A DNA stretch of 64,000 bases, from assembly GCA_934270345.1 (NCBI GenBank), contig CAKQPT010000001.1, positions 62,001-126,000 of the forward strand. Direction: 5' to 3'. The position numbers were made by a program, and so were the translations under genes. The notes below the pieces were generated by a model. The model did no database searches. It worked only from the letters and a program-made list of their open reading frames with translations, and had not been told where the DNA came from. Positions within the stretch are counted from its first letter, which is position 1. Every line of letters starts with the position of its first letter. This document shows positions 8,391 to 17,764 of the stretch, one piece after another. Source of the DNA: an uncultured Oribacterium sp. GTDB taxonomy: Bacteria; Bacillota; Clostridia; Lachnospirales; Lachnospiraceae.

Positions 8391-10688
8391 ATGGTAAAGT
8401 TACATGAAGGTGGCGTCTACCTGGTGCACGGAAGCGAGCTCGTTCCGGCATCCGAGGCCGCAAGAGTCGAGCAGCTGACCGGAAAGGCTGCAAACCAGGA
8501 AGAGGCGAAGAAGGGTACGATCGCCTATGGCATCATGCAGTCCCACAACACGGCAGACACCATGGAGAATCTGAAGATCAAATTTGACGCGATGGTATCC
8601 CACGATATCACCTTTGTCGGCATCATCCAGACCGCACGTGCCTCCGGCATGGAGAAGTTCCCGCTTCCGTACGTGCTGACCTGCTGCCACAACTCACTCT
8701 GTGCAGTCGGTGGTACGATCAATGATGACGACCACTACTTCGGTCTCTCTGCCGCAAAGAAGTACGGCGGAATCTACGTTCCACCTCACATCGCCGTATG
8801 TCATCAGTTCATGCGTGAGAACTTCGCCGGCTGCGGCAAGATGATCCTCGGCTCCGATTCCCACACCCGCTACGGTGCCCTCGGTACCATGGCGATCGGT
8901 GAGGGTGGCGGAGAGCTCAGCAAGCAGCTCCTGAAGCAGACCTATGATGTCGCTTATCCGGGTGTCGTAGCCATCTACCTCACCGGTAAGCCACAGCCAT
9001 TCGTAGGCCCGCACGATGTCGCGCTCGCGATCGAGCGCGCGGTCTTCAAGAACGGCTACGTAAAGAATAAGGTAATGGAGTTCGTGGGCCCTGGCGTATC
9101 CAGCATGACCGCGGATTACCGTAACGGTATCGATGTTATGACCACCGAGACCACCTGCCTGTCCTCCATCTGGAGAACCGATGCCGCAACGAAGGCGTTC
9201 CTCGACCAGCATCACAGAGGTGCAGAGTTCAAGGAGCTGAATCCGGCAGACGTCGCATACTATGACGGCTGCGTCGAGGTCGATCTTTCCAGCATCCGCC
9301 CGATGATCGCCCTTCCGTTCCATCCGTCCAACGCCTACGAGATCAGCGAGCTCTATGATAACCTCGAGGACATCCTCCGTGCGACCGAGCAGGAAGCAGA
9401 GAAGATCGCCGAGGGCAGAGCACACTTCACCCTCCTTGATAAGATCACCGCAGATCACCGCCTCCAGGTACAGCAGGGTATCATCGCCGGCTGTGCAGGT
9501 GGTAACTATACCAATGTTGTCGAGGCGGCGCATGCACTGAAGAATAAGAACATCGGCGACAGCGAGTTCTATCTCAGCGTTTACCCGTCCTCGCAGCCGG
9601 TCTATACCGACCTCGACCGCAAGGGACTGCTCGCAGACCTCATGGATGCGGGTGCCATCATCCGTTCCGCTTTCTGTGGACCTTGCTTCGGTGCAGGTGA
9701 CACACCGGCGAACAACGCACTTTCCATCCGTCATACGACCCGTAACTTCCCGAACCGTGAGGGCTCGAAGCCGGGCGTGGGCCAGATGTCAGCTGTATGC
9801 CTCATGGACGCGCGTTCCATCGCGGCAACCGCTGCAAACGGCGGTAAGCTGACCTCTGCCGAGGAACTCGACTGCTGGGGCGATATCCCGGAGTACAACT
9901 ACGACGACAAGGCCTACCAGAACCGCGTATACCAGGGCTGGGGCAAGGCAGATCTCGAGCTTCCGCTTCGCTTCGGACCGAACATCAAGGACTGGCCGGA
10001 GCAGGAGGAGATGACCGATAACATCCTTCTCAAGGTTGCGTCGAAGATTCTCGATCCGGTCACCACGACCGATGAGCTCATCCCGTCCGGTGAGACCTCT
10101 TCCTATCGTTCGAACCCGCTCGGTCTCGCAGAGTTCACCCTTTCGAGACGTGATCCGAAGTACGTCGCCCGTGCGAAGGCGGTACGTGATCTCGAGGATG
10201 CACGTAAGGCCGGGAAGAACGCGGCAGAGGTAGAAGAGGTATTCAAGCTGATCCACCAGATCCCGGGCCAGGAGAACGTGCAGGCGTCCGAGGTCGAGAT
10301 CGGTTCCACCATCTACGCGAACAAGCCGGGCGACGGCTCTGCCCGTGAGCAGGCCGCTTCCTGCCAGCGTGTACTCGGTGCCCTTGCAAACATCACGCAG
10401 GAGTATGCAACCAAGCGTTACAGAAGTAACTGCATGAACTGGGGTATGGTCCCGTTCCACCTGAAGGGTGAGCCGGACAGCTTCGAGGTCGGTGATTACA
10501 TCTACGTACCGGGCATCCGCCAGGCGCTCACAGAGAATAAACTCGACGACATCAAGGCCTATGTTCTGAAGAACGGTCAGGCGACCGAGATCGAGCTCTA
10601 TGTCCTTCCGATGACCGAGAACGAGCGTCAGATTGTAAAGGACGGCTGTCTCATCAACTTTAACAAGCTGGGCCATGCCAATGCTTAA
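8391..10688 (+). CDS. Aconitase-family hydratase, paralogue 2
   Basis: 765 residues. Aconitase motifs: DSHT at 156-159, cluster cysteines Cys368 (AGCAGG) and Cys429/Cys432 (CGPC), and swivel loop GDGSARE at 648-654. The second Ser of the usual SSRE is Ala here (Ala651), whereas paralogue 1 keeps Ser; in mitochondrial aconitase both serines contact substrate, so the two enzymes may prefer different acids. A near-perfect AAAGGAGGTACAT ribosome-binding site precedes ATG, and codon choice suggests high expression. Divergent from LysR gene 2 and about 325 bases before citDEF, so it probably makes citrate from aconitate for citrate lyase. Confidence 0.87.
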   Translation: MVKLHEGGVYLVHGSELVPASEAARVEQLTGKAANQEEAKKGTIAYGIMQSHNTADTMENLKIKFDAMVSHDITFVGIIQTARASGMEKFPLPYVLTCCHNSLCAVGGTINDDDHYFGLSAAKKYGGIYVPPHIAVCHQFMRENFAGCGKMILGSDSHTRYGALGTMAIGEGGGELSKQLLKQTYDVAYPGVVAIYLTGKPQPFVGPHDVALAIERAVFKNGYVKNKVMEFVGPGVSSMTADYRNGIDVMTTETTCLSSIWRTDAATKAFLDQHHRGAEFKELNPADVAYYDGCVEVDLSSIRPMIALPFHPSNAYEISELYDNLEDILRATEQEAEKIAEGRAHFTLLDKITADHRLQVQQGIIAGCAGGNYTNVVEAAHALKNKNIGDSEFYLSVYPSSQPVYTDLDRKGLLADLMDAGAIIRSAFCGPCFGAGDTPANNALSIRHTTRNFPNREGSKPGVGQMSAVCLMDARSIAATAANGGKLTSAEELDCWGDIPEYNYDDKAYQNRVYQGWGKADLELPLRFGPNIKDWPEQEEMTDNILLKVASKILDPVTTTDELIPSGETSSYRSNPLGLAEFTLSRRDPKYVARAKAVRDLEDARKAGKNAAEVEEVFKLIHQIPGQENVQASEVEIGSTIYANKPGDGSAREQAASCQRVLGALANITQEYATKRYRSNCMNWGMVPFHLKGEPDSFEVGDYIYVPGIRQALTENKLDDIKAYVLKNGQATEIELYVLPMTENERQIVKDGCLINFNKLGHANA

Positions 10689-10742
10689 AACACGCCATCA
10701 TCACAGCGCCAGGGCGTTCTGAGCTCGCTTCGGATGATGAAA

Positions 10743-10771
10743 AACGGGGAGATCCATGCCATCTCCCCGTT
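10743..10771 (+). terminator. Hairpin after aconitase paralogue 2
   Basis: Perfect 11-bp stem (10743-10753 with 10761-10771), 7-base loop, about 55 bases after the stop. Only a short T-run follows, so efficiency is uncertain. Confidence 0.6.
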
Positions 10772-10813
10772 CGTGTATACAGAATTGTATAAATATAGGA
10801 ACAACCTATCCCT

Positions 10814-10866
10814 TCCATAATGATATAACTATTTTACTATATTCTCCGACTGCTATATTATGGAAT
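10814..10866. repeat. Inverted repeat upstream of citD
   Basis: TTCCATAAT (10814-10822) and ATTATGGAA (10858-10866) form perfect 9-bp arms 35 bases apart. They lie about 50-100 bases upstream of the probable start of transcription of citDEF, the usual place for a LysR-type or other activator. No similarity to the 8220-8270 dyads beyond AT-richness. Confidence 0.45.
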
Positions 10867-10882
10867 TACCACAAAAAATAAG

Positions 10883-10911
10883 AATTATCCGGCGCTTCAA
10901 AGTGTATAATG
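10883..10911 (+). promoter_or_regulatory. Promoter of citDEF
   Basis: Perfect -10 TATAAT at 10906-10911 but only a weak -35 (GAATTA, 10883-10888, 17-base spacer). A good -10 with a poor -35 is typical of activator-dependent promoters. The leader then contains a hairpin at about 10971-10996 just before the AAGGAGG ribosome-binding site. Nothing else is recognised in the 325-base gap. Confidence 0.5.
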
Positions 10912-11013
10912 ACGATAGCTTAAGCACAGAAGAGCGTTGGTTAAGTCGAAACAAGTAACAAATGGAGTTGCAGAAACGATTGGGGGATCGCTTCTGCTGA
11001 CAAGGAGGAAACT

Positions 11014-11313
11014 ATGGAAATTAAGAAACCTGCTGTAGCGGGCACGATGGAATCCAGTGACTGCCAGGTAACGGTTGAGCCGGGAGACGGAAAGATCGAT
11101 TTCACTCTCGATTCCGCAGTTGCACATCAGTTTGGTAACGAGATCCGCAAGGTCACCATGGAAACCCTGAAGAATCTGGGCATCGATAATGTCAAGATCT
11201 CCATCGTCGACAAGGGTGCACTCGACTGCACGATCAAGGCGCGTATCGAAGGTGCTGTATTCCGTTCTGTGGATCAGTACACGAATTTACCATGGGGAGG
11301 TGCCATCCGATGA
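11014..11313 (+). CDS. citD: Citrate lyase acyl carrier protein (gamma subunit)
   Basis: 99 residues, the normal CitD length. It carries the 2'-(5''-phosphoribosyl)-3'-dephospho-CoA prosthetic group through which acetyl and citryl groups pass between CitF and CitE. The attachment serine is Ser14 in AGTMESSD. AAGGAGG precedes the start. The stop overlaps the start of citE (ATGA), showing translational coupling. CitX and CitG needed to build and attach the cofactor are encoded downstream. Confidence 0.95.
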   Translation: MEIKKPAVAGTMESSDCQVTVEPGDGKIDFTLDSAVAHQFGNEIRKVTMETLKNLGIDNVKISIVDKGALDCTIKARIEGAVFRSVDQYTNLPWGGAIR

Positions 11314-12215
11314 TTGAGAATCCGAACAAGAAGAGACTGAGAAGATCCATGATGTTCCTGAATGCACAGAAGCCTTCACTCATCAAGGATCCGTACATCT
11401 ACAAGTGTGATTCACTCATGCTGGACCTCGAGGATGCGGTCGCTGTAACTGCGAAGGACACCGCACGTTTCTCACTCTACCATGCACTGACCACTATCGA
11501 TTACCGTGGATCTGAGCGTGTCGTTCGTATCAACGGCCTCGATACCGACCTCTGGGAGGAGGATATCCGTTGCGTCGTAGCTGGAGGCGCGGATGTCATC
11601 CGTATCCCGAAGACCGAGTCTGCCGATATGGTACGTGCCGTAGAAGAGAAGGTCGTGGCTGCTGAGGAAGAGTTCGACCGTGAGCCGGGTTCCACCCTCA
11701 TCATGTCTGCACTCGAGTCCTGCAAGGGCATCATGAATGCCTACGAGGTCTGCACATCCTCTGACCGTATGATCGGTGTTGCGCTTTCCGGTGGTGACTA
11801 TACGAAGGATCTTCAGACACACATCACCGGTACCGGCGTAGAGCTCATGGGTGCCCGTCAGCAGATGATCATCGCTGCACGTGCCGCTGGTGTACAGTGC
11901 TTCGATACCGTATGGACGAACCTCGATGATATGGAGGGCTTCCGCAAGGATGTTCAGATGATCCATGACATGGGCTTCGATGGAAAGTCCTGCATCAATC
12001 CTCGTCAGATCGATGTTGTGCATGAAATCTTCACTCCGACCACAAAGGATATCATCTTCGCAGAGAAGGTAATTAAGGAAATCGATGACAAGAAGGCAAA
12101 GGGCATCGGCGTCTTCACCGTAGACGGTAAGATGATCGATATCGCTTTCTATGACGGCGCACAGAGAACCATCAAGCTCGCAAAGGCAGCCGGTGTGTAT
12201 AAGGGGGATCTTTAA
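11310..12215 (+). CDS. citE: Citrate lyase beta subunit (citryl-ACP lyase)
   Basis: 301 residues when started at ATG 11310, which overlaps the citD stop and has GGGGAGG upstream; an earlier in-frame ATG at 11292 would sit inside citD. CitE cleaves citryl-ACP to oxaloacetate and acetyl-ACP. The HpcH/HpaI-type TIM barrel is recognisable by RSMMFLNA near the start, SLMLDLEDAV, the metal-ligand segment SALESCKGI and GGDYTKDL. A relative acts on citramalyl-CoA, but the full cit gene set argues for citrate. Confidence 0.94.
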   Translation: MIENPNKKRLRRSMMFLNAQKPSLIKDPYIYKCDSLMLDLEDAVAVTAKDTARFSLYHALTTIDYRGSERVVRINGLDTDLWEEDIRCVVAGGADVIRIPKTESADMVRAVEEKVVAAEEEFDREPGSTLIMSALESCKGIMNAYEVCTSSDRMIGVALSGGDYTKDLQTHITGTGVELMGARQQMIIAARAAGVQCFDTVWTNLDDMEGFRKDVQMIHDMGFDGKSCINPRQIDVVHEIFTPTTKDIIFAEKVIKEIDDKKAKGIGVFTVDGKMIDIAFYDGAQRTIKLAKAAGVYKGDL

Positions 12216-12217
12216 TT

Positions 12218-13780
12218 ATGTTAAATGCAGTAGGAAGAGATATTCCGGAGGAGATTTTAAAGGCGACCGGTAAGGAAGTATTCCAGGGAACCCATCATTT
12301 CGACGGCCATGAGTATGACACTGCTTCTCATAAGGTGAAGTGTGTGATCAACTCGAACGGCTCCAAGCTCGTAGATTCCATCCATGATGTACTCGTAAAG
12401 TGCGGCATCAAGGACGGTATGACCCTTTCCTTCCACCACCACTTCCGTAATGGTGACAAGGTGCTCAACATGGTCATGGAAGAGGTTCATGCCATGGGCA
12501 TCAAGAACATCACGATCTGTGCTTCTTCCCTCGGCGGACAGAACGACCCGATCGTATACATGCTCGACGATGGCACCATCACAAACATCGAGTCTTCCGG
12601 TGTACGTGGTGAGATCGGTAAGGCGATTTCAAACGGTCGTCTGCAGGGACTTGCCATCATGCGTTCCCACGGTGCACGTTCCAGAGCCATCATGAGTGGT
12701 GAGACCCACATCGACATCGCCTTCATCGGCGCACCAACCGCAGATGAGTATGGTAACCTGAACGCAAACGGCGGTAAGGCAGACTGTGGTGTACTTTCCT
12801 ACTCCGCAGTGGATGCTGAGTATGCAGACCGCGTGGTTGCAGTCACCGATACACTGGTACCATTCCCGAACCTTCCTGCGCAGATTTCACAGGTCAAGGT
12901 GGATTATGTCGTAAAGGTTGACGAGATCGGTGATCCGACGAAGATCGCGACCGGTGCAGCGAAGCCGACGACCGATCAGAGAAAGCTGCTCATGGCGAAG
13001 TACTGCACAGACTTCGTTGTGAACACACCGTACTTCAAGGAGGGCTTCTCCTACCAGACCGGTGTCGGCGGTGCATCCATCGCTTCCACCAAGTACCTCG
13101 CAGAGATCATGCGTGAGCGTAATATCCACATGTCCTTCGGTGTCGGCGGTATCGCAAAGCCAATGTGTGACCTCCTCGAGGAAGGCCTTATCGGCTGCCT
13201 CGTGGATACCCAGGATTTCGATCAGGATGCGATCCGCTCCGCAGCGACCAATCCGCGTCACTTCTACATCACCGCAGATGAGTATGCAAACCCGTTCAAC
13301 AAGGGCGCATACGTAAACAAGCTGGATTTTGTTATCCTCGCTGCACTTGAGGTCGATACACACTTCAACTGTAATGTCGTTGTGGGCTCTGACGGTGTCA
13401 TCACCGGTGCCCAGGGCGGACATCCGGATACCGCTGCCGGTGCAAAGTGCACCATCGTGATCGCTCCGATCATGCAGGGCAGAATCCCGACGATCTGCAG
13501 CGACTGTACGACCGTCACCACACCGGGTGAGGATGTCGATGTTGTCGTAACCGATTATGGTATCGCTATCAACCCGAAGCGTCAGGATCTCATCGACGCT
13601 GTCGCTGGTAAGGGCCTTCCGATCAAGACCATCGAGGAGCTTCGCGATATCGCGTACTCCATCACCGGTGCGCCGGAGAAGGTTCAGTTCGGTGACCGTG
13701 TTGTCGGTATCATCGAAGCACGTGACGGCTCTGTCATGGATGTCGTTCGTCAGATCAAGCCATTCGAGTTTAAAGACTGA
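12218..13780 (+). CDS. citF: Citrate lyase alpha subunit (citrate:acetyl-ACP transferase)
   Basis: 520 residues, standard CitF size. CitF exchanges acetyl for citryl on CitD, then CitE cleaves the citryl thioester. Glycine-rich CoA-transferase segments such as GVGGASIASTKYL and the C-terminal half ending in GIIEARDGSVMDVVRQIKPF fit the family. It follows citE by two bases with AAGGGGGA as ribosome-binding site. A terminator at 13861-13896 follows, so citDEF can form a short transcript separate from the accessory genes. Confidence 0.95.
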   Translation: MLNAVGRDIPEEILKATGKEVFQGTHHFDGHEYDTASHKVKCVINSNGSKLVDSIHDVLVKCGIKDGMTLSFHHHFRNGDKVLNMVMEEVHAMGIKNITICASSLGGQNDPIVYMLDDGTITNIESSGVRGEIGKAISNGRLQGLAIMRSHGARSRAIMSGETHIDIAFIGAPTADEYGNLNANGGKADCGVLSYSAVDAEYADRVVAVTDTLVPFPNLPAQISQVKVDYVVKVDEIGDPTKIATGAAKPTTDQRKLLMAKYCTDFVVNTPYFKEGFSYQTGVGGASIASTKYLAEIMRERNIHMSFGVGGIAKPMCDLLEEGLIGCLVDTQDFDQDAIRSAATNPRHFYITADEYANPFNKGAYVNKLDFVILAALEVDTHFNCNVVVGSDGVITGAQGGHPDTAAGAKCTIVIAPIMQGRIPTICSDCTTVTTPGEDVDVVVTDYGIAINPKRQDLIDAVAGKGLPIKTIEELRDIAYSITGAPEKVQFGDRVVGIIEARDGSVMDVVRQIKPFEFKD

Positions 13781-13860
13781 TCATACAGGACCTGAGTTTT
13801 CGATTCGGGTCAGCAGATCATGACCTCTCCGTGCGTGACACGGTCTTCTCATGAACGAAG

Positions 13861-13896
13861 GCGCTCTGGTTAAGGGGATAACCAGGGCGCTTTTTT
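13861..13896 (+). terminator. Terminator between citF and citX
   Basis: Hairpin with GCGC and TGGTTA/TAACCA arms followed by six T. It separates the structural citDEF genes from citXGC; a possible -10 (TAGAAT) lies about 35 bases before citX. Confidence 0.8.
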
Positions 13897-14012
13897 CGTA
13901 CAGACCGATCGGAGGACTGCGTGCAGTATGAAGTTGGGCGGCGGATTTCCTTCGCCTCATATCCCTGCCGTGTGTTAGAATAAGTTGCAGATAGAAAAAC
14001 AGGAGGCCTGCT

Positions 14013-14543
14013 ATGGAAAAGAAACTTGATTTTGCACATGAGGTGACGGTGCCGGAGATGCTGGCCGCGCGAGATCATCGGGTGGAGCTGCAGCAGGATT
14101 TCATCGCGCGCTTCCACCATCCGGTGATCTGCTTCATGCTGAACATCCCGGGACCGCATAAGGTGGGAGAGGACTTCTACTGGGCCTTCGAAACCGGTCT
14201 TCAGCGTATAGAGCACTGCCTCGACCAGAATGATATCCGGATCGAGGCAGAGAAGAAGGAAGTCGAGCTGACCGGCTATGTGTATTATGCTTCCGTCGAT
14301 GCGGAGGCGATCCGCGTGAAGGAGCTCATGTGCCTTATCGAGGATGCGGACCGGCTCGGCCGGATCTTCGATATCGATGTCCTCCGGAAGGATGGACAGA
14401 AGGTAAGCCGCGAGGAGTTCGGCATGCCGCCGCGGAAGTGCCTTATGTGTGAGGAGGAAGCCCATCTCTGTGCACGGAACCGGACCCATGCGGTACCGGA
14501 CATGGTCGCGGAGATCCACCGCATCATCGAGGCGGCGCGATGA
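14013..14543 (+). CDS. citX: Citrate lyase holo-ACP synthase (phosphoribosyl-dephospho-CoA transferase)
   Basis: 176 residues. CitX transfers the prosthetic-group precursor made by CitG onto Ser14 of CitD. The family motif is seen as DADRLGRIFDIDV, preceded by ASVDAEAIRVKELM. A cysteine-bearing segment RKCLMCEEEAHLCARN near the C-terminus matches CitX proteins. AGGAGG precedes the start and the stop overlaps the citG start by ATGA. Confidence 0.92.
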   Translation: MEKKLDFAHEVTVPEMLAARDHRVELQQDFIARFHHPVICFMLNIPGPHKVGEDFYWAFETGLQRIEHCLDQNDIRIEAEKKEVELTGYVYYASVDAEAIRVKELMCLIEDADRLGRIFDIDVLRKDGQKVSREEFGMPPRKCLMCEEEAHLCARNRTHAVPDMVAEIHRIIEAAR

Positions 14544-15553
14544 ATAAAAAAGCGTTTGATGATTCGGCGCGTGCCGCCCTTTTCGAGCACATCGGCTGGC
14601 AGGTACGGAATGCGCTGCTCGGCGAAGTCTATGCGACACCGAAGCCGGGCCTCGTGGATCGGCGGGATACCGGCGCGCATTGCGACATGAATTACGAGAC
14701 CTTCCTCGCGAGTACCGAAGCCATCACACCGTTCATGGTGCGTATGTTTGCGGAGGGGATGGATGCGACGGTAGCCGGCCATACGCCGGAAGAAGTATTT
14801 CATGCGATTCGTGGCATCGGTCTCGAGGCAGAGCAGGCGATGTATGCGGCGACCGATGGCGTCAATACCCATAAGGGCATGATTTTCACCATGGGTATCG
14901 TGCTGGCGGCGGTCGGCATCCTGTATGCACGCGAGGATAAGACGAGCGGCCAGATCACGGTGGACGCGATCCTCGACAGGACGCGGCAGATGACGGCACG
15001 GAGCATGGCAGAGGACTTCCGGAAGATGCTCGAGCACCCGCCGCAGACGCATGGGGAGCGGCTCTTTCAGACGTATGGTGAGCGGGGCATCCGCGGACAG
15101 GCGATGGAGGGCTTTCCGATCCTTCGGGATACCGCTGTGCCATGGCTGCGACGATTTCAGAACATAGGCACAGACGCAGAACTGCAGCGCGCTATAGCCG
15201 CGCAGGCGACGCTCCGCCGCGGACTCCTTCAGGATACCGGCAGCATGCACGCCGAGCACTTCGAGAATGCGGTACATGTCAGTACGCTGATCGCCATCAT
15301 GTCGGTGCTGAACGACACAAACGTGTTCATCCGAAGCTCGTATGAGGATATGTGCTGGCTGCAGGCAGAGAGCAGTACGATCCTCGGCATGGGGGCGATG
15401 TTTACGGAGGAGGGCGTGCGGGCGATCGAAGCACTGAACACTGCCTGCATCGAAAAGAACATCAGTCCGGGTGGTGCTGCGGATATCCTCGCGGTAGCGA
15501 TCCTTCTTCTGAAACTCACGGAGGATGCGGACGCAGACAGTGCGGGCTGCTGA
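14540..15553 (+). CDS. citG: Triphosphoribosyl-dephospho-CoA synthase
   Basis: 337 residues. CitG condenses ATP with dephospho-CoA to give the precursor of the CitD cofactor. Typical segments: LLGEVYATPKPGLVDRRDTG near residues 27-46, then MNYETFLASTEAITPFM, and a late GGAADILAVAILL. Somewhat longer than the common length of about 290. Translationally coupled to citX. A short hairpin (15560-15576) separates it from citC. Confidence 0.9.
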   Translation: MNKKAFDDSARAALFEHIGWQVRNALLGEVYATPKPGLVDRRDTGAHCDMNYETFLASTEAITPFMVRMFAEGMDATVAGHTPEEVFHAIRGIGLEAEQAMYAATDGVNTHKGMIFTMGIVLAAVGILYAREDKTSGQITVDAILDRTRQMTARSMAEDFRKMLEHPPQTHGERLFQTYGERGIRGQAMEGFPILRDTAVPWLRRFQNIGTDAELQRAIAAQATLRRGLLQDTGSMHAEHFENAVHVSTLIAIMSVLNDTNVFIRSSYEDMCWLQAESSTILGMGAMFTEEGVRAIEALNTACIEKNISPGGAADILAVAILLLKLTEDADADSAGC

Positions 15554-15615
15554 AAAAGAAACGCCCGCAGGGCGTTATGATGGAGCGAAACTCTACTGGA
15601 TGGAAAAGAGGTTTT

Positions 15616-16788
15616 ATGTCAGACACAACATATGCGATTTCATCGGTCGGTCCGGGGGACCGCTATATGCAGGCAGAGGTGGACGCGCTCCTCGAGCGGG
15701 AGGGCATCCATCGCGACCAGCATCTCGACTATACGGCGGCGATGCTCGACGAGGACTATCATGTCATCGCGACCGGCAGCCTGTTCGGGAACACGCTCCG
15801 CTGTATGGCGGTGAGCTCCGACCACCAGGGCGAGTCCCTCATGAATGCGATCGTTTCCCACCTCATCGAGGTGCAGTACAGCCGCGGAAACTACCATCTC
15901 TTCCTGTATACGAAGTGCGATTCCGCGCGTTTCTTCGGAAATCTCGGCTTCTATGAGATCACGCGCGTCCCGGAGGAGAACATCGTCTTCATGGAGAATA
16001 AGCGGGCCGGTTTCCGGGATTACCTCGCCGCGCTTAAGCGGCAGACGCAGCAGGCGGAGACGACCGCCCGGGATGAGGCCAATGCAGGCGAGCCGGGTCC
16101 GTCGCACCCGGCCGAAGCCGTTATGACCCCGGGAGGGTCCTGTGCAGCCGGCCCGGCAGCATTGGACCAGAGTGAACGTGTCGGGGCCATCGTCATGAAT
16201 GCGAATCCGTTCACCCTCGGGCACCGCTACCTCGTCGAACAGGCGCGGGCGGCCTGCGGGGTTCTGCATCTGTTTATGGTGTCGGAGGACGTGAGCCTCG
16301 TGCCGTTTTCCGTGCGGAAGAAGCTGATTCTGGAGGGGACGAAGGACATCCCGGGTATCGTGTATCACGAGGCCGGTTCGTATATCATCAGCTCCGCGAC
16401 CTTCCCGGCGTACTTCCAGAAGGGAGACAACGCGGTGATCCGAAGCCAGGCGGGCATCGATGCACGGATTTTCACACAGATCGCGGCGGCGCTCGGCATC
16501 ACGGACCGCTTCGTCGGGGATGAACCGACGTCGGTGGTGACAGGAATCTATAATGAGATCCTGTCGACGGCGCTCCCGGAGGCCGGTGTGGCGTGCCACA
16601 TCATCCCGCGGAAGGAGGCAGATGGAAAGGCCATTTCGGCCTCCACCGTACGAAGCTGTATCCATGACGGACGGCTCGAGGCCATCCGCAGCCTCGTGCC
16701 GGAAACCACCTACCGCTACTTCACATCGCCGGAAGCGGCAGTGGTGATCGGACGGATCCAGGAAGCAGAAGAGGTCGTACACTACTGA
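15616..16788 (+). CDS. citC: [Citrate (pro-3S)-lyase] ligase
   Basis: About 390 residues. CitC uses ATP and acetate to acetylate the CitD cofactor and activate citrate lyase. N-terminal GNAT-like domain (to about residue 140) and a C-terminal nucleotidylyltransferase domain starting with MNANPFTLGHRYLVEQA (residues 194-210, HxGH-type site) and ending with SASTVRS. Residues about 141-187 form a Gly/Ala/Pro-rich linker that makes the protein longer than usual (about 340-350). The start at 15616 follows AAGAGG by 5 bases; upstream in-frame ATGs at 15577/15580 lack a site. In most cit operons citC is first; here it is last. Confidence 0.92.
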   Translation: MSDTTYAISSVGPGDRYMQAEVDALLEREGIHRDQHLDYTAAMLDEDYHVIATGSLFGNTLRCMAVSSDHQGESLMNAIVSHLIEVQYSRGNYHLFLYTKCDSARFFGNLGFYEITRVPEENIVFMENKRAGFRDYLAALKRQTQQAETTARDEANAGEPGPSHPAEAVMTPGGSCAAGPAALDQSERVGAIVMNANPFTLGHRYLVEQARAACGVLHLFMVSEDVSLVPFSVRKKLILEGTKDIPGIVYHEAGSYIISSATFPAYFQKGDNAVIRSQAGIDARIFTQIAAALGITDRFVGDEPTSVVTGIYNEILSTALPEAGVACHIIPRKEADGKAISASTVRSCIHDGRLEAIRSLVPETTYRYFTSPEAAVVIGRIQEAEEVVHY

Positions 16789-16879
16789 TCTTCTGTGCGA
16801 CAGAAGCCGCCATATCGGGGCCCTCGGCGGAACGCTGATCGGAAAAACGTCGGGAAAGCACGCAAAACCTAAGAAATAC

Positions 16880-16908
16880 TTGCATTGCTGCGGTATTTAT
16901 ATTAAAAT
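16880..16908 (+). promoter_or_regulatory. Promoter P1 of efp
   Basis: TTGCAT (16880-16885), 17-base spacer, TAAAAT (16903-16908). Confidence 0.6.
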
Positions 16909-16947
16909 ACATCAGTATTTTGTGAGCTTGGCGCATCCGAAGGGACG

Positions 16948-16977
16948 TTGATTCGGGCCTGAAAGTACGATTAGAAT
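16948..16977 (+). promoter_or_regulatory. Promoter P2 of efp
   Basis: TTGATT (16948-16953), 18-base spacer, TAGAAT (16972-16977), about 60 bases before the efp start. Two promoters fit a highly expressed translation factor. Confidence 0.5.
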
Positions 16978-17036
16978 ATAAAAACTTCATGTTTCCAGAA
17001 TAGTGATATTTTGGTTTTTCATTTTAGGAGGATTTT

Positions 17037-17594
17037 ATGGTATCAGCAGGTGATTTCAGAAACGGTGTCACACTTGAGATTGATGGTCAGGTTGTTCAGA
17101 TCGTCGAGTTCCAGCATGTAAAGCCTGGTAAGGGCGCAGCTTTCGTAAGAACGAAGCTTAGAAACGTTATCAACGGTGGTGTAATCGAGCGTACATTCCG
17201 TCCGACCGAGAAGTTCCCGCCAGCACACATCGATCGTCAGGATATGCAGTATCTCTACGATGATGGTGATATGTACAACTTCATGAACCCGGAGACCTTC
17301 GAGCAGATTTCCCTTTCCCACGAGCAGATTTCGGATGAGATGAAGTTCGTAAAGGAGAACGAGACCGTTCGTGTAGACTCCTACCAGGGTAAGGTATTCG
17401 CTGTTGAGCCGCCTCTGAAGGTCACCCTCGAGGTTACCCACACGGAGCCGGGCGTAAAGGGCAACACCGCAACCGGTGCTCAGAAGCCGGCAACCCTTGA
17501 GACCGGTGCAGAGATCATGGTTCCGCTGTTCATCAACATCGGTGATAAGGTTATCGTATCTACCCAGACCGGTGAGTACGAGTCCCGCGGCTAA
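17037..17594 (+). CDS. efp: Translation elongation factor P
   Basis: 185 residues, the family size. EF-P binds between the ribosomal P and E sites and relieves stalling at polyproline. The three-domain form is seen, with the tip loop PGKGAAF carrying Lys32, the residue modified in many bacteria. AGGAGG is placed 5 bases before the start. It is monocistronic, bounded by two upstream promoters and a strong terminator. Confidence 0.97.
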   Translation: MVSAGDFRNGVTLEIDGQVVQIVEFQHVKPGKGAAFVRTKLRNVINGGVIERTFRPTEKFPPAHIDRQDMQYLYDDGDMYNFMNPETFEQISLSHEQISDEMKFVKENETVRVDSYQGKVFAVEPPLKVTLEVTHTEPGVKGNTATGAQKPATLETGAEIMVPLFINIGDKVIVSTQTGEYESRG

Positions 17595-17636
17595 TCCTTG
17601 CGTGATCAGAACATATACGGAGCGATCCGTTTGTGA

Positions 17637-17669
17637 GAAGGTTTCCCAAACGGGAAACCTTCTTTTTTT
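17637..17669 (+). terminator. Terminator of efp
   Basis: Eleven-bp perfect stem (17637-17647 with 17652-17662), 4-base loop, seven T. Confidence 0.95.
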
Positions 17670-17676
17670 CGGGTTT

Positions 17677-17708
17677 ATGGGGTCTGACCCCCTTACGAAA
17701 TTCTTAAG
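17677..17708 (+). repeat. Short element shared with the lysine-transporter leader
   Basis: About 26 of 32 positions match 54825-54855, including GGTC, CCCCCTTA and GAAAT. Both copies lie directly behind a terminator and before the next gene. A GGGGT/ACCCC mini-hairpin lies inside this copy. Further on, 17729-17750 resembles the 3' arm of the three-stem element at 34436-34546. Function unknown. Confidence 0.4.
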
Positions 17709-17764
17709 AAACCGTCGATTCATGGGAGGCGTGTCTCTCATGGCATAGTTAAAGGAGTATAGAT

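Noticed and set aside
15352..15615. A longer CitC starting up to 88 codons earlier
   Set aside because: These codons overlap citG in another frame and lack CitC-like sequence; AAGAGG points to ATG 15616.
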